A stretch of 11,472 bases of DNA from Deltaproteobacteria bacterium (GTDB lineage Bacteria; Desulfobacterota; Desulfobacteria; Desulfobacterales; JAUVVS01). The position numbers and the translations under genes are program-made. The stretch covers positions 1-11,472 of the forward strand of contig JAUVVS010000023.1 in assembly GCA_030604545.1 (NCBI GenBank), in the 5' to 3' direction. The notes under the pieces were generated by a model. That model had not been told where the DNA came from. It did no database searches and worked only from the letters and a program-made list of their open reading frames with translations. Positions 1 through 6,753 of the stretch are shown one piece after another; position 1 is the stretch's first letter, and each line of letters begins with the position of its first letter.

Positions 1-2
1 AA

Positions 3-791
3 TATATCGAGTCATTCTATCAGGATCTCGGTCTTAGGGTAAAGAGAGAACCATATCAGTACCACGATTTCACGGTGGCCAATATAGTAACGGAGATCTC
101 TTTTTGTGCCAATCCATCTACTTGCTATTTGCTGGGAGCTCATTATGACTCGGTGGCCGGAACGGTGGGTGCAGACGATAACGCAAGTGCAATAGCCGTT
201 CAACTGGAGACAGCTCGAGGGTTGAAAGCATTAAAGGACCGTGAAGAACTGGACCTGGCGGTGAAATTCGTTTCCTTTGCCCTTGAGGAACCTCCTGTTT
301 ATGGGACCCGCCATATGGGAAGCAGGGTATATGCAGATAAGGCTAAAAAAGAGAAAGAAAAGATAGACGGAATGATCTGTTTGGAAATGGTCGGTTACAC
401 TTGCAGGCAGCCGGGCTGTCAACAATATCCCTTTCCATTGATGTTTATGGATTATCCTAAGGAAGGGAATTTCATCGGCATTGTCGGTAATTTAAGTTCC
501 AGAAAACTTACCCGCGCTTTGTTCGATTCATTCCGTAAAAATTCCGAACTCCCTGTTATTAAACTGACTGTTCCTCTTGGAGGCTGGCTCCTTCCTTCAG
601 TGAGGCTCAGCGACCATGCATCCTTCTGGGATCAGGGTTTCAAGGCAGTCATGGTAACTGATTCCGCTTTTTACCGAAATCCCCATTATCACCTGCCGTC
701 GGATACCATGGACAAGCTTGATAGCCGCTTCATGGCGGAGCTGGTGGAGAGTCTGCTCATCTTCTTTAGCTCTCATCATCGACCAGACTAA
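3..791 (+). CDS. M28-family zinc metallopeptidase, 5' end cut off by window
   Basis: The reading frame is open from the first complete codon at base 3, so the N-terminus lies outside the window; 262 residues are visible. A GTG at 75 is in frame but is unlikely to be the start, because the preceding codons read as normal protein (YIESFYQDLGL). M28 hallmarks appear in order. LGAHYDSV (His codon 141-143) and GADDNASA (Asp codon 174-176) match the first zinc ligands. FALEEPP (tandem Glu codons 285-290) matches the catalytic and metal-binding acids. CLEMVGY sits where the next acidic ligand is expected, and NPHYHLPSDTMDKLD near the end carries the last histidine ligand. The family hydrolyses peptides, usually as aminopeptidases using two zinc ions. 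Substrate and location cannot be judged because any signal peptide is missing. The gene converges on the PAC2 gene; the 87 bp between their stop codons hold no clear terminator. Confidence 0.88.
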   Translation, partial: YIESFYQDLGLRVKREPYQYHDFTVANIVTEISFCANPSTCYLLGAHYDSVAGTVGADDNASAIAVQLETARGLKALKDREELDLAVKFVSFALEEPPVYGTRHMGSRVYADKAKKEKEKIDGMICLEMVGYTCRQPGCQQYPFPLMFMDYPKEGNFIGIVGNLSSRKLTRALFDSFRKNSELPVIKLTVPLGGWLLPSVRLSDHASFWDQGFKAVMVTDSAFYRNPHYHLPSDTMDKLDSRFMAELVESLLIFFSSHHRPD

Positions 792-878
792 TGCAATGCT
801 ATCTTTGAAAAACACTTAATACGAACCCCTGTTTTTTCATCCGGCAAGTTGAGGATTCCACTTTATCCGACACTGTGG

Positions 879-1745
879 TTACCTTGGTTCCAAAAAATCC
901 TTTAAGTTTATGACTTTTTCGTCTTTCTTTACAGATTCCTTTACGCTTGCCCAGGATCCCTTTATCTTTGCTTTTCGCAGCTTATCGATTACGTCCTGAA
1001 ACTCGGGGTTTTTTTCTATAAGTTCTTGAATCTGTCTATTAATCTTTTTCCAGCTTGTCTCAAGATCTTCTATATCGAGCTCAAATTCTCCTAAAAATGA
1101 TAGCAAAGCGCCTAAAGATGACAAAGCGCCATAGTGTGTGATGCCCTGAAGGTAATAGGGACAATGGCACCATAAGCTAACGGATTGGAATCCTCTTCTT
1201 TGGCCCTCCGAATGTATGATGGAATGAATGGCACTAGGCCCATGATAGGAAATTGGAATGACATTTTTCTCTTTCAGTTTTAAAAACAGGTCCTGATTTG
1301 ATGCAATCCCCGATATAACCCTGTCCGTATGGAGGACGTTGTCATACATGCTTCCCAGTGTGATGATGGTCTCAACGCCAAGTTTTTCACAAAGGGAAAA
1401 GAGCTCATTCACAAAATAAAACCACCGAAGGTTTGGCTCATCCGCCTTCAAGATGACAAGATCTTTTCCACCTGAACCGGTCTGGGCGGCATAGAAAGAG
1501 CCTCCTTGCGGCGAAAGACTTTTCAAATTACCATTTTCTATATTTACCACAGGACGCTTTTCATCGTAACGAAAAAAGCTATCCGGGTTGATTTTGGCAA
1601 AATATTTAGCCTTTAGCTTGCTGATCAAATATATGGCCATTTCCTTTGAAACGTCCAGCGCATTTCCCCAGCCGTCAAAACCCGCAATAAGGATGGGCTT
1701 GTTCAGTTCGGGTAATTCTTCTATGCAAATTCCTTTTTCGTTCAT
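879..1745 (-). CDS. PAC2-family (proteasome assembly chaperone-like) protein
   Basis: The 288-residue product shows the PAC2 (COG1938-like) pattern. It has a start motif LPELNKPILIAGFDGWGNA. Further on come an RP near SFFRYDEKRP, an acidic-Pro-aromatic segment (ADEPNLRWFYFVNEL), a GVETIITLGSMYDN strand and turn, HTDRVISGIAS, a YHGPSAI loop, and a SLWCHCPYYL motif with downstream helices. PAC2 proteins assist proteasome assembly in eukaryotes and archaea. Bacterial members outside actinobacteria have no settled role, so no function is assigned. The C-terminal 60 residues are charged and probably helical. Start choice: an upstream ATG at 1790 would add 15 residues, but neither start has a Shine-Dalgarno site. 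I prefer 1745 because the conserved region begins just after it and a promoter-like TTGACA falls inside the extension. The gene is monocistronic, divergent from the molybdoenzyme gene and convergent with the peptidase gene. Confidence 0.85.
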   Translation of the reverse strand: MNEKGICIEELPELNKPILIAGFDGWGNALDVSKEMAIYLISKLKAKYFAKINPDSFFRYDEKRPVVNIENGNLKSLSPQGGSFYAAQTGSGGKDLVILKADEPNLRWFYFVNELFSLCEKLGVETIITLGSMYDNVLHTDRVISGIASNQDLFLKLKEKNVIPISYHGPSAIHSIIHSEGQRRGFQSVSLWCHCPYYLQGITHYGALSSLGALLSFLGEFELDIEDLETSWKKINRQIQELIEKNPEFQDVIDKLRKAKIKGSWASVKESVKKDEKVINLKDFLEPR

Positions 1746-1752
1746 ATTTTTT

Positions 1753-1781
1753 ATTTTTACATTCGTACAACGTAATGTCAA
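1753..1781 (-). promoter_or_regulatory. Possible sigma70-type promoter for the PAC2 gene
   Basis: On the minus strand a perfect TTGACA (1781 to 1776) is followed after 16-17 bp by TAAAAA or AAAAAT (1759-1753), each 4/6 to the -10 consensus. Initiation would fall near 1746, almost at the ATG at 1745, giving a nearly leaderless message. That is unusual, so this call is tentative. Confidence 0.35.
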
Positions 1782-1857
1782 GGCGATCATTAAAGCCGAG
1801 GGTGTTTTCTACCAAACAGGATAAACTACTTGATTTGCAGCATTTTTTAATCACATC

Positions 1858-1885
1858 TTGACACCTATTTTTAATATGTTATAAT
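1858..1885 (+). promoter_or_regulatory. Consensus sigma70 promoter for the molybdoenzyme gene
   Basis: TTGACA at 1858-1863 and TATAAT at 1880-1885 are both perfect hexamers separated by 16 bp. The predicted start is near 1892, leaving a leader of about 180 nt before the ATG at 2071. The match argues for strong basal transcription, with control probably exerted in the leader or by an unseen factor. Confidence 0.7.
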
Positions 1886-1897
1886 TCCAGAGCTAAA

Positions 1898-1936
1898 CCC
1901 CCAGCTATGCTGGGGAGAATGGCAAAAGCTATGCTG
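1898..1936. repeat. REP-like hairpin plus direct repeat AGCTATGCTG
   Basis: CCCCAGC (1899-1905), loop TAT, GCTGGGG (1909-1915) form a perfect 7-bp stem. The decamer AGCTATGCTG occurs inside it (1903-1912) and again at 1927-1936, exactly 24 nt later. The second copy sits in a weaker GGCA...TGCT fold. Paired short GC hairpins of this kind resemble REP elements and IS200/IS605-type ends. No Y1 transposase gene is present, so at most this is a non-autonomous remnant. If the upstream promoter is active, the hairpin lies at the very 5' end of the transcript. Mobile origin is inference. Confidence 0.4.
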
Positions 1937-1939
1937 TAG

Positions 1940-2011
1940 TATTTATTTGTTCGTAAACGTAAACATATCCGCCTGAGGCGGAGTCGTACTCGTGAACGAA
2001 AGGAATAAGTA
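1940..2011 (+). other. Long imperfect stem-loop in the molybdoenzyme leader
   Basis: The arms pair over most of their length: 1940-1948 with 2003-2011 (nine pairs, two of them G-U), TTCGT 1950-1954 with ACGAA 1996-2000, and ACG 1957-1959 with CGT 1991-1993. A perfect inner hairpin TCCGCC-TGA-GGCGGA (1968-1982) sits at the tip. The 3' arm contains AAAGGA (1999-2004), which would serve as ribosome-binding site for a short ORF starting at 2012, so folding could mask it. No U-run follows, so it is not an intrinsic terminator. It could be a regulatory leader RNA or a palindromic repeat element. Confidence 0.45.
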
Positions 2012-2050
2012 ATGTTAGAAAAGGGGTACATGTATTTTATGCCCTTTTAG
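2012..2050 (+). CDS. Possible 12-residue leader peptide (upstream ORF)
   Basis: ATG at 2012 opens a 12-codon frame, MLEKGYMYFMPF, ending in TAG at 2048-2050, 20 nt before the molybdoenzyme start. AAAGGA at 1999-2004 lies 7 nt upstream at normal Shine-Dalgarno spacing. Two mutually exclusive hairpins overlap it. One is AAAAGGG (2019-2025) with CCCTTTT (2042-2048); the other is GCCC (2041-2044) with GGGC (2050-2053). Ribosome position could therefore choose between them. The peptide matches no leader I recognise, and short ORFs arise by chance, so this remains a hypothesis. Confidence 0.3.
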   Translation: MLEKGYMYFMPF

Positions 2051-2070
2051 GGCTATGACGGAGATACAAA

Positions 2071-4149
2071 ATGGCAGATGAAATTCGCTGGATAAAGACC
2101 CACTGCTCAAGAATGGATCATGGCGGCTGCGCTCTTTTAGTAGAGGCTAAAAATAATAAAATCGTCGCCATAAAAGGAGATCCGGACGGATTCCTGAATA
2201 AAGGCTATATTTGTCCCAAGGGTCTTGCCTCTCATGATAAACTTTCCCATCCTTTAAGGCTAAGGCATCCCTTAAAACGTCTGGGAAAACGGGGAGGGGG
2301 CAAGTGGGAAAGAATATCATGGGATGAGGCGCTTAAAACCATAAGTGAAAATTTTATTCGGATTAAAGAAGAATACGGCGCTAGGGCGGTGGCGTTCTGT
2401 CAGGGGATGCCAAAAGGTATGGAACACTTTGTTCTAATCCGCCTGGCCAATATTTTCGGCTCCCCGAATGTTGTGGCTGTTCAGGATGTTTGCCATGCTC
2501 CCAGAGAGGTAAGCGGAATTCATACCTGTGGATTCTATCCGGTAGCTGATTTTCACCATCCCAGCAGACTCGTAGTTCTGTGGGGGAGTAATATAACAAG
2601 CACCAATGAAGAAGGCGCAATATGCAGCCTGCTTCGTGAACAAGTCAGACAGGGAACTAAGCTTGTGGTGGTGGATCCCAGGGAGACCACCTTGACCAAA
2701 AAGGCTGAGACCTGGCTGCAGATTAGACCCGGAACAGATCATACATTGGCCCTTTCATTTTTAAATGTCATTATTGCTGAAAGACTCTACGATCAGAAGT
2801 TTGTCGAGAACTGGACCCACGGATTTAACGAACTCGCCGATCATGTGAAAAGTTATACCCCGGAAAAGATGTCTGAAATTACATGGATACCGGCCGGCGT
2901 AATCCGCGAGGCTGCAAGACTGTATGCAGAGTCTCATCCTGCCGCCATCCAGTGGGGCAATCCCATCGAACAAAATATTCATACCTTTCATACTGCTCGG
3001 GCGCTTATCTGCCTTATGGCTATATGCGGAAACCTAGATATTTCCGGCGGGAATATTGAGGCCAATGAGCCCGAGATTCTTGGGCTTGGAAAGTTTGTAA
3101 GGGCAGACCTAATTCCTAAGAAAAGGACGGAAATGATCCATGCCCATCACGGGACTATTCCCAGAATGATGACTGTCCCGCCTGCTTTTTTCAAAAAAGC
3201 AATCCTTGAGGGGATTCCATATACTCTCAAAGGGGCCTATATGCAATGCACCAATCCGATGATAGGCTATGCGGACAGCCGCCAGACACGGGAAGCCTTA
3301 TTAAAACTTGATTTTGTTGCTGTTTCGGATATTTTAATGACTCCCACAGCATCCTTTGCAGATGTTGTGCTTCCGGCGGCTACCAATTTCGAGTTTAACG
3401 ATATCGGCCACTACGGACTGGGCCATGGATATATTCTGGCGCGTCCTAAAATCGTTGATCCTCCGGAAGAATGCATGCCGGACATGAAAATACTAAACGA
3501 GCTTGGAAAAGCGATTACATCCGTAGAATACTGGTATGATGACCATGAAGAGATGCTGGAAGCGCTTGTGGCTCCTTCCGGCTTCAATTACAAGCAGTTT
3601 GTGCAGCAGGGCTGTTTAAAGGGGAAGGATCGATTCCAAAAATATCTGGATACAGGATTCAAAACCCCCACAGGCAAGGTGGAGTTGGTTTTAAGCCGGG
3701 CTGAAAAATTTGGTATTCCTTCTCTGCCGCAATTTACCGGTCCTCCTGAGGAAGATGATCCTGAATATCCTTTGATATTAACAAGCTGCAAGGACTCCTA
3801 TTTCCTTCATTCATCATACCGATGGCTGGAGAAATTGAGAAAACACCGCCCTATGCCCATTGCCGAACTGCATCCTGAAACGGCTGCAAAGGAGGGAATC
3901 CGAGAGGGGGATGCGGTGATTATCGAAACCCGGTCAGGCGCCATAACCCAGTTTGCACACCTGACTGAAAAGGTTCACCCGTGTGTCATTTATGCTGCTT
4001 ACGGCTGGTGGTTTCCAGAGGGAAAACCCGAAGCCCAATATGAATGGGAAAAGTCCAACTTCAATATCCTCACCACAACGGATAAAATTGGCAAAGAGTT
4101 TGGTACGCCCAATCTGAAAGGAATTTGCTGCAGAATCAAGCGAAAATAG
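2071..4149 (+). CDS. Molybdopterin oxidoreductase (DMSO reductase superfamily), acetylene hydratase-like branch
   Basis: This 692-residue protein carries a Mo/W-bis-pyranopterin cofactor. It has an Fe-S type N-terminus (residues 10-51: C12, C20, C48 then PKG), a cofactor-binding core (DVCHAP with C141 as likely Mo/W ligand, LWGSN at 170-174, VVVDPRETTLTKKAETW and RPGTDHTLAL around 200-228, then CGNLDISGGN), and a C-terminal dinucleotide-binding domain from about 565 (ending PNLKG near 681). GGAG at 2060-2063 lies 7 nt before the ATG. No Tat signal is present, so it should be cytoplasmic. No ferredoxin-like or membrane subunit is adjacent, as in monomeric acetylene hydratase, whose length is similar. 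Two differences from that enzyme stand out. The second cluster cysteine is replaced (C12-S-R-M-D16-H-G-G-C20), and the residue after the metal-ligand Cys is His142 rather than Ile. Substrate is therefore unknown; it could be a hydratase, hydroxytransferase or redox enzyme. Confidence 0.9.
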   Translation: MADEIRWIKTHCSRMDHGGCALLVEAKNNKIVAIKGDPDGFLNKGYICPKGLASHDKLSHPLRLRHPLKRLGKRGGGKWERISWDEALKTISENFIRIKEEYGARAVAFCQGMPKGMEHFVLIRLANIFGSPNVVAVQDVCHAPREVSGIHTCGFYPVADFHHPSRLVVLWGSNITSTNEEGAICSLLREQVRQGTKLVVVDPRETTLTKKAETWLQIRPGTDHTLALSFLNVIIAERLYDQKFVENWTHGFNELADHVKSYTPEKMSEITWIPAGVIREAARLYAESHPAAIQWGNPIEQNIHTFHTARALICLMAICGNLDISGGNIEANEPEILGLGKFVRADLIPKKRTEMIHAHHGTIPRMMTVPPAFFKKAILEGIPYTLKGAYMQCTNPMIGYADSRQTREALLKLDFVAVSDILMTPTASFADVVLPAATNFEFNDIGHYGLGHGYILARPKIVDPPEECMPDMKILNELGKAITSVEYWYDDHEEMLEALVAPSGFNYKQFVQQGCLKGKDRFQKYLDTGFKTPTGKVELVLSRAEKFGIPSLPQFTGPPEEDDPEYPLILTSCKDSYFLHSSYRWLEKLRKHRPMPIAELHPETAAKEGIREGDAVIIETRSGAITQFAHLTEKVHPCVIYAAYGWWFPEGKPEAQYEWEKSNFNILTTTDKIGKEFGTPNLKGICCRIKRK

Positions 4150-4228
4150 AGATAGGGTCAGGCTTTAACGAGCTGCAATTTAAATCACTGTTAGCTTTAC
4201 CTGAAGCATTTTTTTAAAAGTTTTACTA

Positions 4229-5125
4229 ATGGAAATTATTACTTTAATCGAAGATTCTAAACATGATGAAAAACTAATAGAAGAATTTGGGCTTTCCCTG
4301 CTCATTAAAACAAATGGTAAAAATATACTTTTCGATACAGGATCTTCCGAAAATTTTATTAAGAATGCTAAAATGCTGGGAATGGAATTACAAGATATTG
4401 ATTTTGTGGTTATTTCGCATGCCCACTATGATCATAGCGGAGGCTTGAAAGCATTTTTACAAATAAATGATAAATCAAAAGTATTTTTATGTGAAAGTGC
4501 TGATGGAGATTATTATTCGAACACTGTAACCAAATTACCTTATTTTCTTAATATATTGATTTATCCTCTAGTGCATAATTCAGCATATTTTTCCAAATAT
4601 ATTGGCGTAGACAAAACAATATTTAAAAATTATTCAGATAGAATAGAATTTATTAAAAGTTTTAAAGAAATAGATAAAAATATTTTTGCAATTACCGATA
4701 TTATAAAGACACGTCCTCTTGCTAAAGGAAATAAATTTTTACTTTCAATGCAAGGAGATAAACTTAAACATGATGAATTTAAGCATGAATTAATTTTGAC
4801 CATTAAGGAAGATGATGGTTTAGTAATTTTTACCGGATGTGGCCATAGCGGTCTTTTAAACATGGTTGAGACAGTTAAAAATTGCTTTAAAGATGATAAT
4901 ATAAAAGGAATCGTTGGAGGGTTTCATCTTAAATTTCAGCCTCGTAAAGATTCTTTAGCCGGAAAAAGGAAAGATATAGAATTTATTGCAAAGGAACTCA
5001 TTCGGCATAACGCTGCCAAGGTTTATACAGGACATTGTACAGGGAATAAGGCATATACAATATTAAAAAGTATTATAAAAGATCGGTTAAATCGTATATA
5101 TACAGGTAATAAAATACAACTCTAA
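4229..5125 (+). CDS. Metallo-beta-lactamase-fold hydrolase, COG1237-like
   Basis: This 298-residue MBL-fold protein has the metal site in order: LFDTG (D36), HAHYDH (H64, H66, D68, H69), TGCGHSG (C204, H206), GGFH (H233) and TGHC (H269). The layout, with the GCGHSGL and GGFHL motifs, fits the COG1237 group, some of whose members are annotated as dihydropterin-ribofuranosylaminobenzene phosphate synthases of methanopterin biosynthesis. Many others have no known reaction, so none is assigned. There is no signal peptide. The gene begins 79 bp after the molybdoenzyme stop. No Shine-Dalgarno site or good promoter is visible, so it may depend on read-through. Base composition is very unlike its neighbours: bases 4621-4680 contain 7 G+C of 60, against 31 of 60 in bases 2461-2520 of the molybdoenzyme gene. 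Recent acquisition from an A+T-rich donor is likely. Confidence 0.88.
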   Translation: MEIITLIEDSKHDEKLIEEFGLSLLIKTNGKNILFDTGSSENFIKNAKMLGMELQDIDFVVISHAHYDHSGGLKAFLQINDKSKVFLCESADGDYYSNTVTKLPYFLNILIYPLVHNSAYFSKYIGVDKTIFKNYSDRIEFIKSFKEIDKNIFAITDIIKTRPLAKGNKFLLSMQGDKLKHDEFKHELILTIKEDDGLVIFTGCGHSGLLNMVETVKNCFKDDNIKGIVGGFHLKFQPRKDSLAGKRKDIEFIAKELIRHNAAKVYTGHCTGNKAYTILKSIIKDRLNRIYTGNKIQL

Positions 5126-5177
5126 TTTGTAAAGCAAGTTGGCAACGGATTTTACGATATCTGAACTTAACAATCAT

Positions 5178-5206
5178 TTGACAAATAAACTCATATTTTA
5201 TATAAT
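5178..5206 (+). promoter_or_regulatory. Perfect consensus sigma70 promoter
   Basis: TTGACA at 5178-5183 and TATAAT at 5201-5206 are both exact and separated by the optimal 17 bp in an A+T-rich stretch. Transcription should start near 5213 and read the exported LPP20/DUF4384 protein gene, leaving a leader of about 80 nt. Confidence 0.75.
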
Positions 5207-5207
5207 A

Positions 5208-5238
5208 CTCTCTATCTTCAATTTGTGTTAATAGAGAG
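5208..5238 (+). promoter_or_regulatory. Inverted repeat across the predicted transcription start
   Basis: CTCTCTAT (5208-5215) is an exact reverse complement of ATAGAGAG (5231-5238), with 15 nt between. Half-site centres are 23 bp apart, about two helical turns. It begins one base after the -10 hexamer and spans the expected start site. It could be a repressor operator or a 5'-end stabilising stem in the RNA; the sequence alone does not decide. Confidence 0.4.
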
Positions 5239-5294
5239 GGTGTAAATTTTCCTGCTACCTTCTAAAATCAAAAAAAGCATTAAAAGAAAAAGCT

Positions 5295-6623
5295 ATGGAT
5301 AAAAAGAATTATATTTGGCCTCGCTTATCTGGATTGTGTTTTTCTGTTTTAATCATCTTAATACCACTAACGGCTTCTGCAATTCCACCGGATTGGCTAC
5401 AGAATCACCTTCAAGGAAAATTAAAGTTATCTGGAGCATACCATGGTGTCAGTTTTGCTAATTTTGAGGGGAAAACGCCGGATTATGATGCTATGCGGCT
5501 TGCAAAAGACCGTGCTCTGGATGATCTTTGCTATAAACTTGCTGTTTCCGTCAGATCACAATTTGAGGAGAAAATTGCCCAGACAGGAGAATATAATGAG
5601 GAAAATGTGTCTTCATCTCTTTTTGTAGGCACACGGCAGACATTATCAGGGGTCGAGGAGAAATATAAATATATCAACTCAAGAAAAAAACGATACTGGG
5701 TGATATTGGTTATTGATAAAGCAAAAGCCGACAAGCAGGTGGGGAGCCAAAAATTCATCAACGAAGTCGTCGATCGACTGAATCACAAGCAGGATGAGAT
5801 CCTTGAGGGAATCAAACATATTTCATCTGTGTTAAGCCAGAATATGAAGGGTTATGCAGATCAGATGAATCATTTCCAAAACCTTCTCGAAACTATTGAT
5901 ACTAAAGTTGAGGCGTCAGGTAGTCAGACTAAAAAAGAGTATTCTTTACTTTACCAGGAGATCAAGAAGCTTCAGGGCACACAACAGCAAAGCAACCAAA
6001 TAGAAGAACTTATAAATCAGAATAAAATATTACAAAACATGCTGATCCAGATTACCGGCAAGATACAAAAAGATTATTTCCTTGCTCTTACAAACGATGA
6101 CGTAAAACATAAAGCTGATAACCCTAATTTTCGGATAAATATTGAACCGGATAAAGGGCAGGGTGCAGATTACTATTACGGAGAAAATATTCGATTTCGT
6201 GTACGAGCATCCAACGGATGCTACATAAAGGTGATATACCTTTCTTCCACCGAAGAAGGTTCCGGCAGTGAAAAAAGGATAAACACCCTTCTATTTCCAA
6301 ACGTACATGATAAAGATAACTGGATCAGGGCTGGGGAGACAAAGGAGATTGGAAGGTTAGGGGAGCTTGAGATTTCGCTGCCTTTTGGTAAGGATATTAT
6401 AACGATAGTGGCATCCAGGACACAATTTAAGGATATAGAAGAAGCTTTGAGACAAGCAGAAGGCGGTTACTATTCAGAAGTTACCTCAAATACTAACGGC
6501 GCTCTCCAGATACGAAACAGAGGGGTAACAGTGACGCAATCTGTAAGCAGTTCCGTTTCAGGAGATTTGCCATCAGACCCGATAGCCACAGACACCTGTT
6601 TTATTGTCAGCCATCCGAATTAA
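5295..6623 (+). CDS. Exported LPP20-like / coiled-coil / DUF4384 protein
   Basis: This 442-residue secreted protein has three parts. Residues 1-29 form a Sec signal peptide (KK, hydrophobic core, cleavage likely after TASA before IPPDW). The only cysteine there is mid-core, so it is probably not a lipoprotein. Residues about 45-140 resemble LPP20-type domains: repeated Ala in AMRLAKDRALDDLCYKL, then a strand-rich stretch ending RYWVILVIDKAKA. Residues about 150-265 are long, charged, Gln/Asn-rich helices suited to coiled-coil assembly. Residues about 285-380 match DUF4384: YYYGENIRFRVRASNGCYIKV, an LLFPN motif, an aGETKEIG turn and a FGKDIITIVAS strand. A Ser/Thr-rich tail follows. Such domains occur in surface or periplasmic proteins of unclear function. 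No Shine-Dalgarno site is obvious upstream of the ATG. It has its own promoter and terminator, so it is a single-gene unit. Confidence 0.82.
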   Translation: MDKKNYIWPRLSGLCFSVLIILIPLTASAIPPDWLQNHLQGKLKLSGAYHGVSFANFEGKTPDYDAMRLAKDRALDDLCYKLAVSVRSQFEEKIAQTGEYNEENVSSSLFVGTRQTLSGVEEKYKYINSRKKRYWVILVIDKAKADKQVGSQKFINEVVDRLNHKQDEILEGIKHISSVLSQNMKGYADQMNHFQNLLETIDTKVEASGSQTKKEYSLLYQEIKKLQGTQQQSNQIEELINQNKILQNMLIQITGKIQKDYFLALTNDDVKHKADNPNFRINIEPDKGQGADYYYGENIRFRVRASNGCYIKVIYLSSTEEGSGSEKRINTLLFPNVHDKDNWIRAGETKEIGRLGELEISLPFGKDIITIVASRTQFKDIEEALRQAEGGYYSEVTSNTNGALQIRNRGVTVTQSVSSSVSGDLPSDPIATDTCFIVSHPN

Positions 6624-6639
6624 ATAAAAGAATTTGAAC

Positions 6640-6669
6640 CCCGGTTAAATTTTAATAGATTTAACTGGG
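6640..6669. terminator. 11-bp hairpin between convergent genes, possible weak terminator
   Basis: CCCGGTTAAAT (6640-6650) pairs with ATTTAACTGGG (6659-6669) across an 8-nt loop, with a single G-U pair. It starts 17 nt after the plus-strand stop codon. No T-run follows directly on either strand (the nearest plus-strand one is about 15 nt away), so it may be a 3'-end stabiliser rather than a true terminator. Confidence 0.4.
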
Positions 6670-6725
6670 CAGGCAAAATTGAACATTTTTTAAAGGTCTC
6701 TCTATTGGGAAACTCCCCTCTTTTT

Positions 6726-6753
6726 ATTAGACATCCTGTCTAATTTTATTTTT
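6726..6753 (+). terminator. Intrinsic terminator of the DUF4384 gene
   Basis: ATTAGACA (6726-6733), loop TCC, TGTCTAAT (6737-6744) form a perfect 8-bp stem, followed at once by a T-rich tract running to 6755. The orientation serves plus-strand transcription. On the minus strand the hairpin is followed by A and G, so it would not stop the convergent decarboxylase operon well. The T-tract touches the stop codon of the biotin carrier gene. Confidence 0.78.

Noticed and set aside
1898..2070. Molybdenum cofactor (MOCO) riboswitch
   Set aside because: The position upstream of a molybdoenzyme is suggestive, but I could not match the conserved core by eye; kept only as a test for the leader finding.
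2055..2081. Second short ORF in the leader starting ATGACGGAG and overlapping the molybdoenzyme start
   Set aside because: It has no ribosome-binding site of its own, and its bases include the GGAG that serves the ATG at 2071.
4157..4217. TCAGG...CCTGA pairing followed by a T-run as a terminator after the molybdoenzyme gene
   Set aside because: Only five base pairs with a very long loop; the T-run alone is not enough. The GGGTCAGGC stretch recalls repeat flanks but cannot be supported from one copy.
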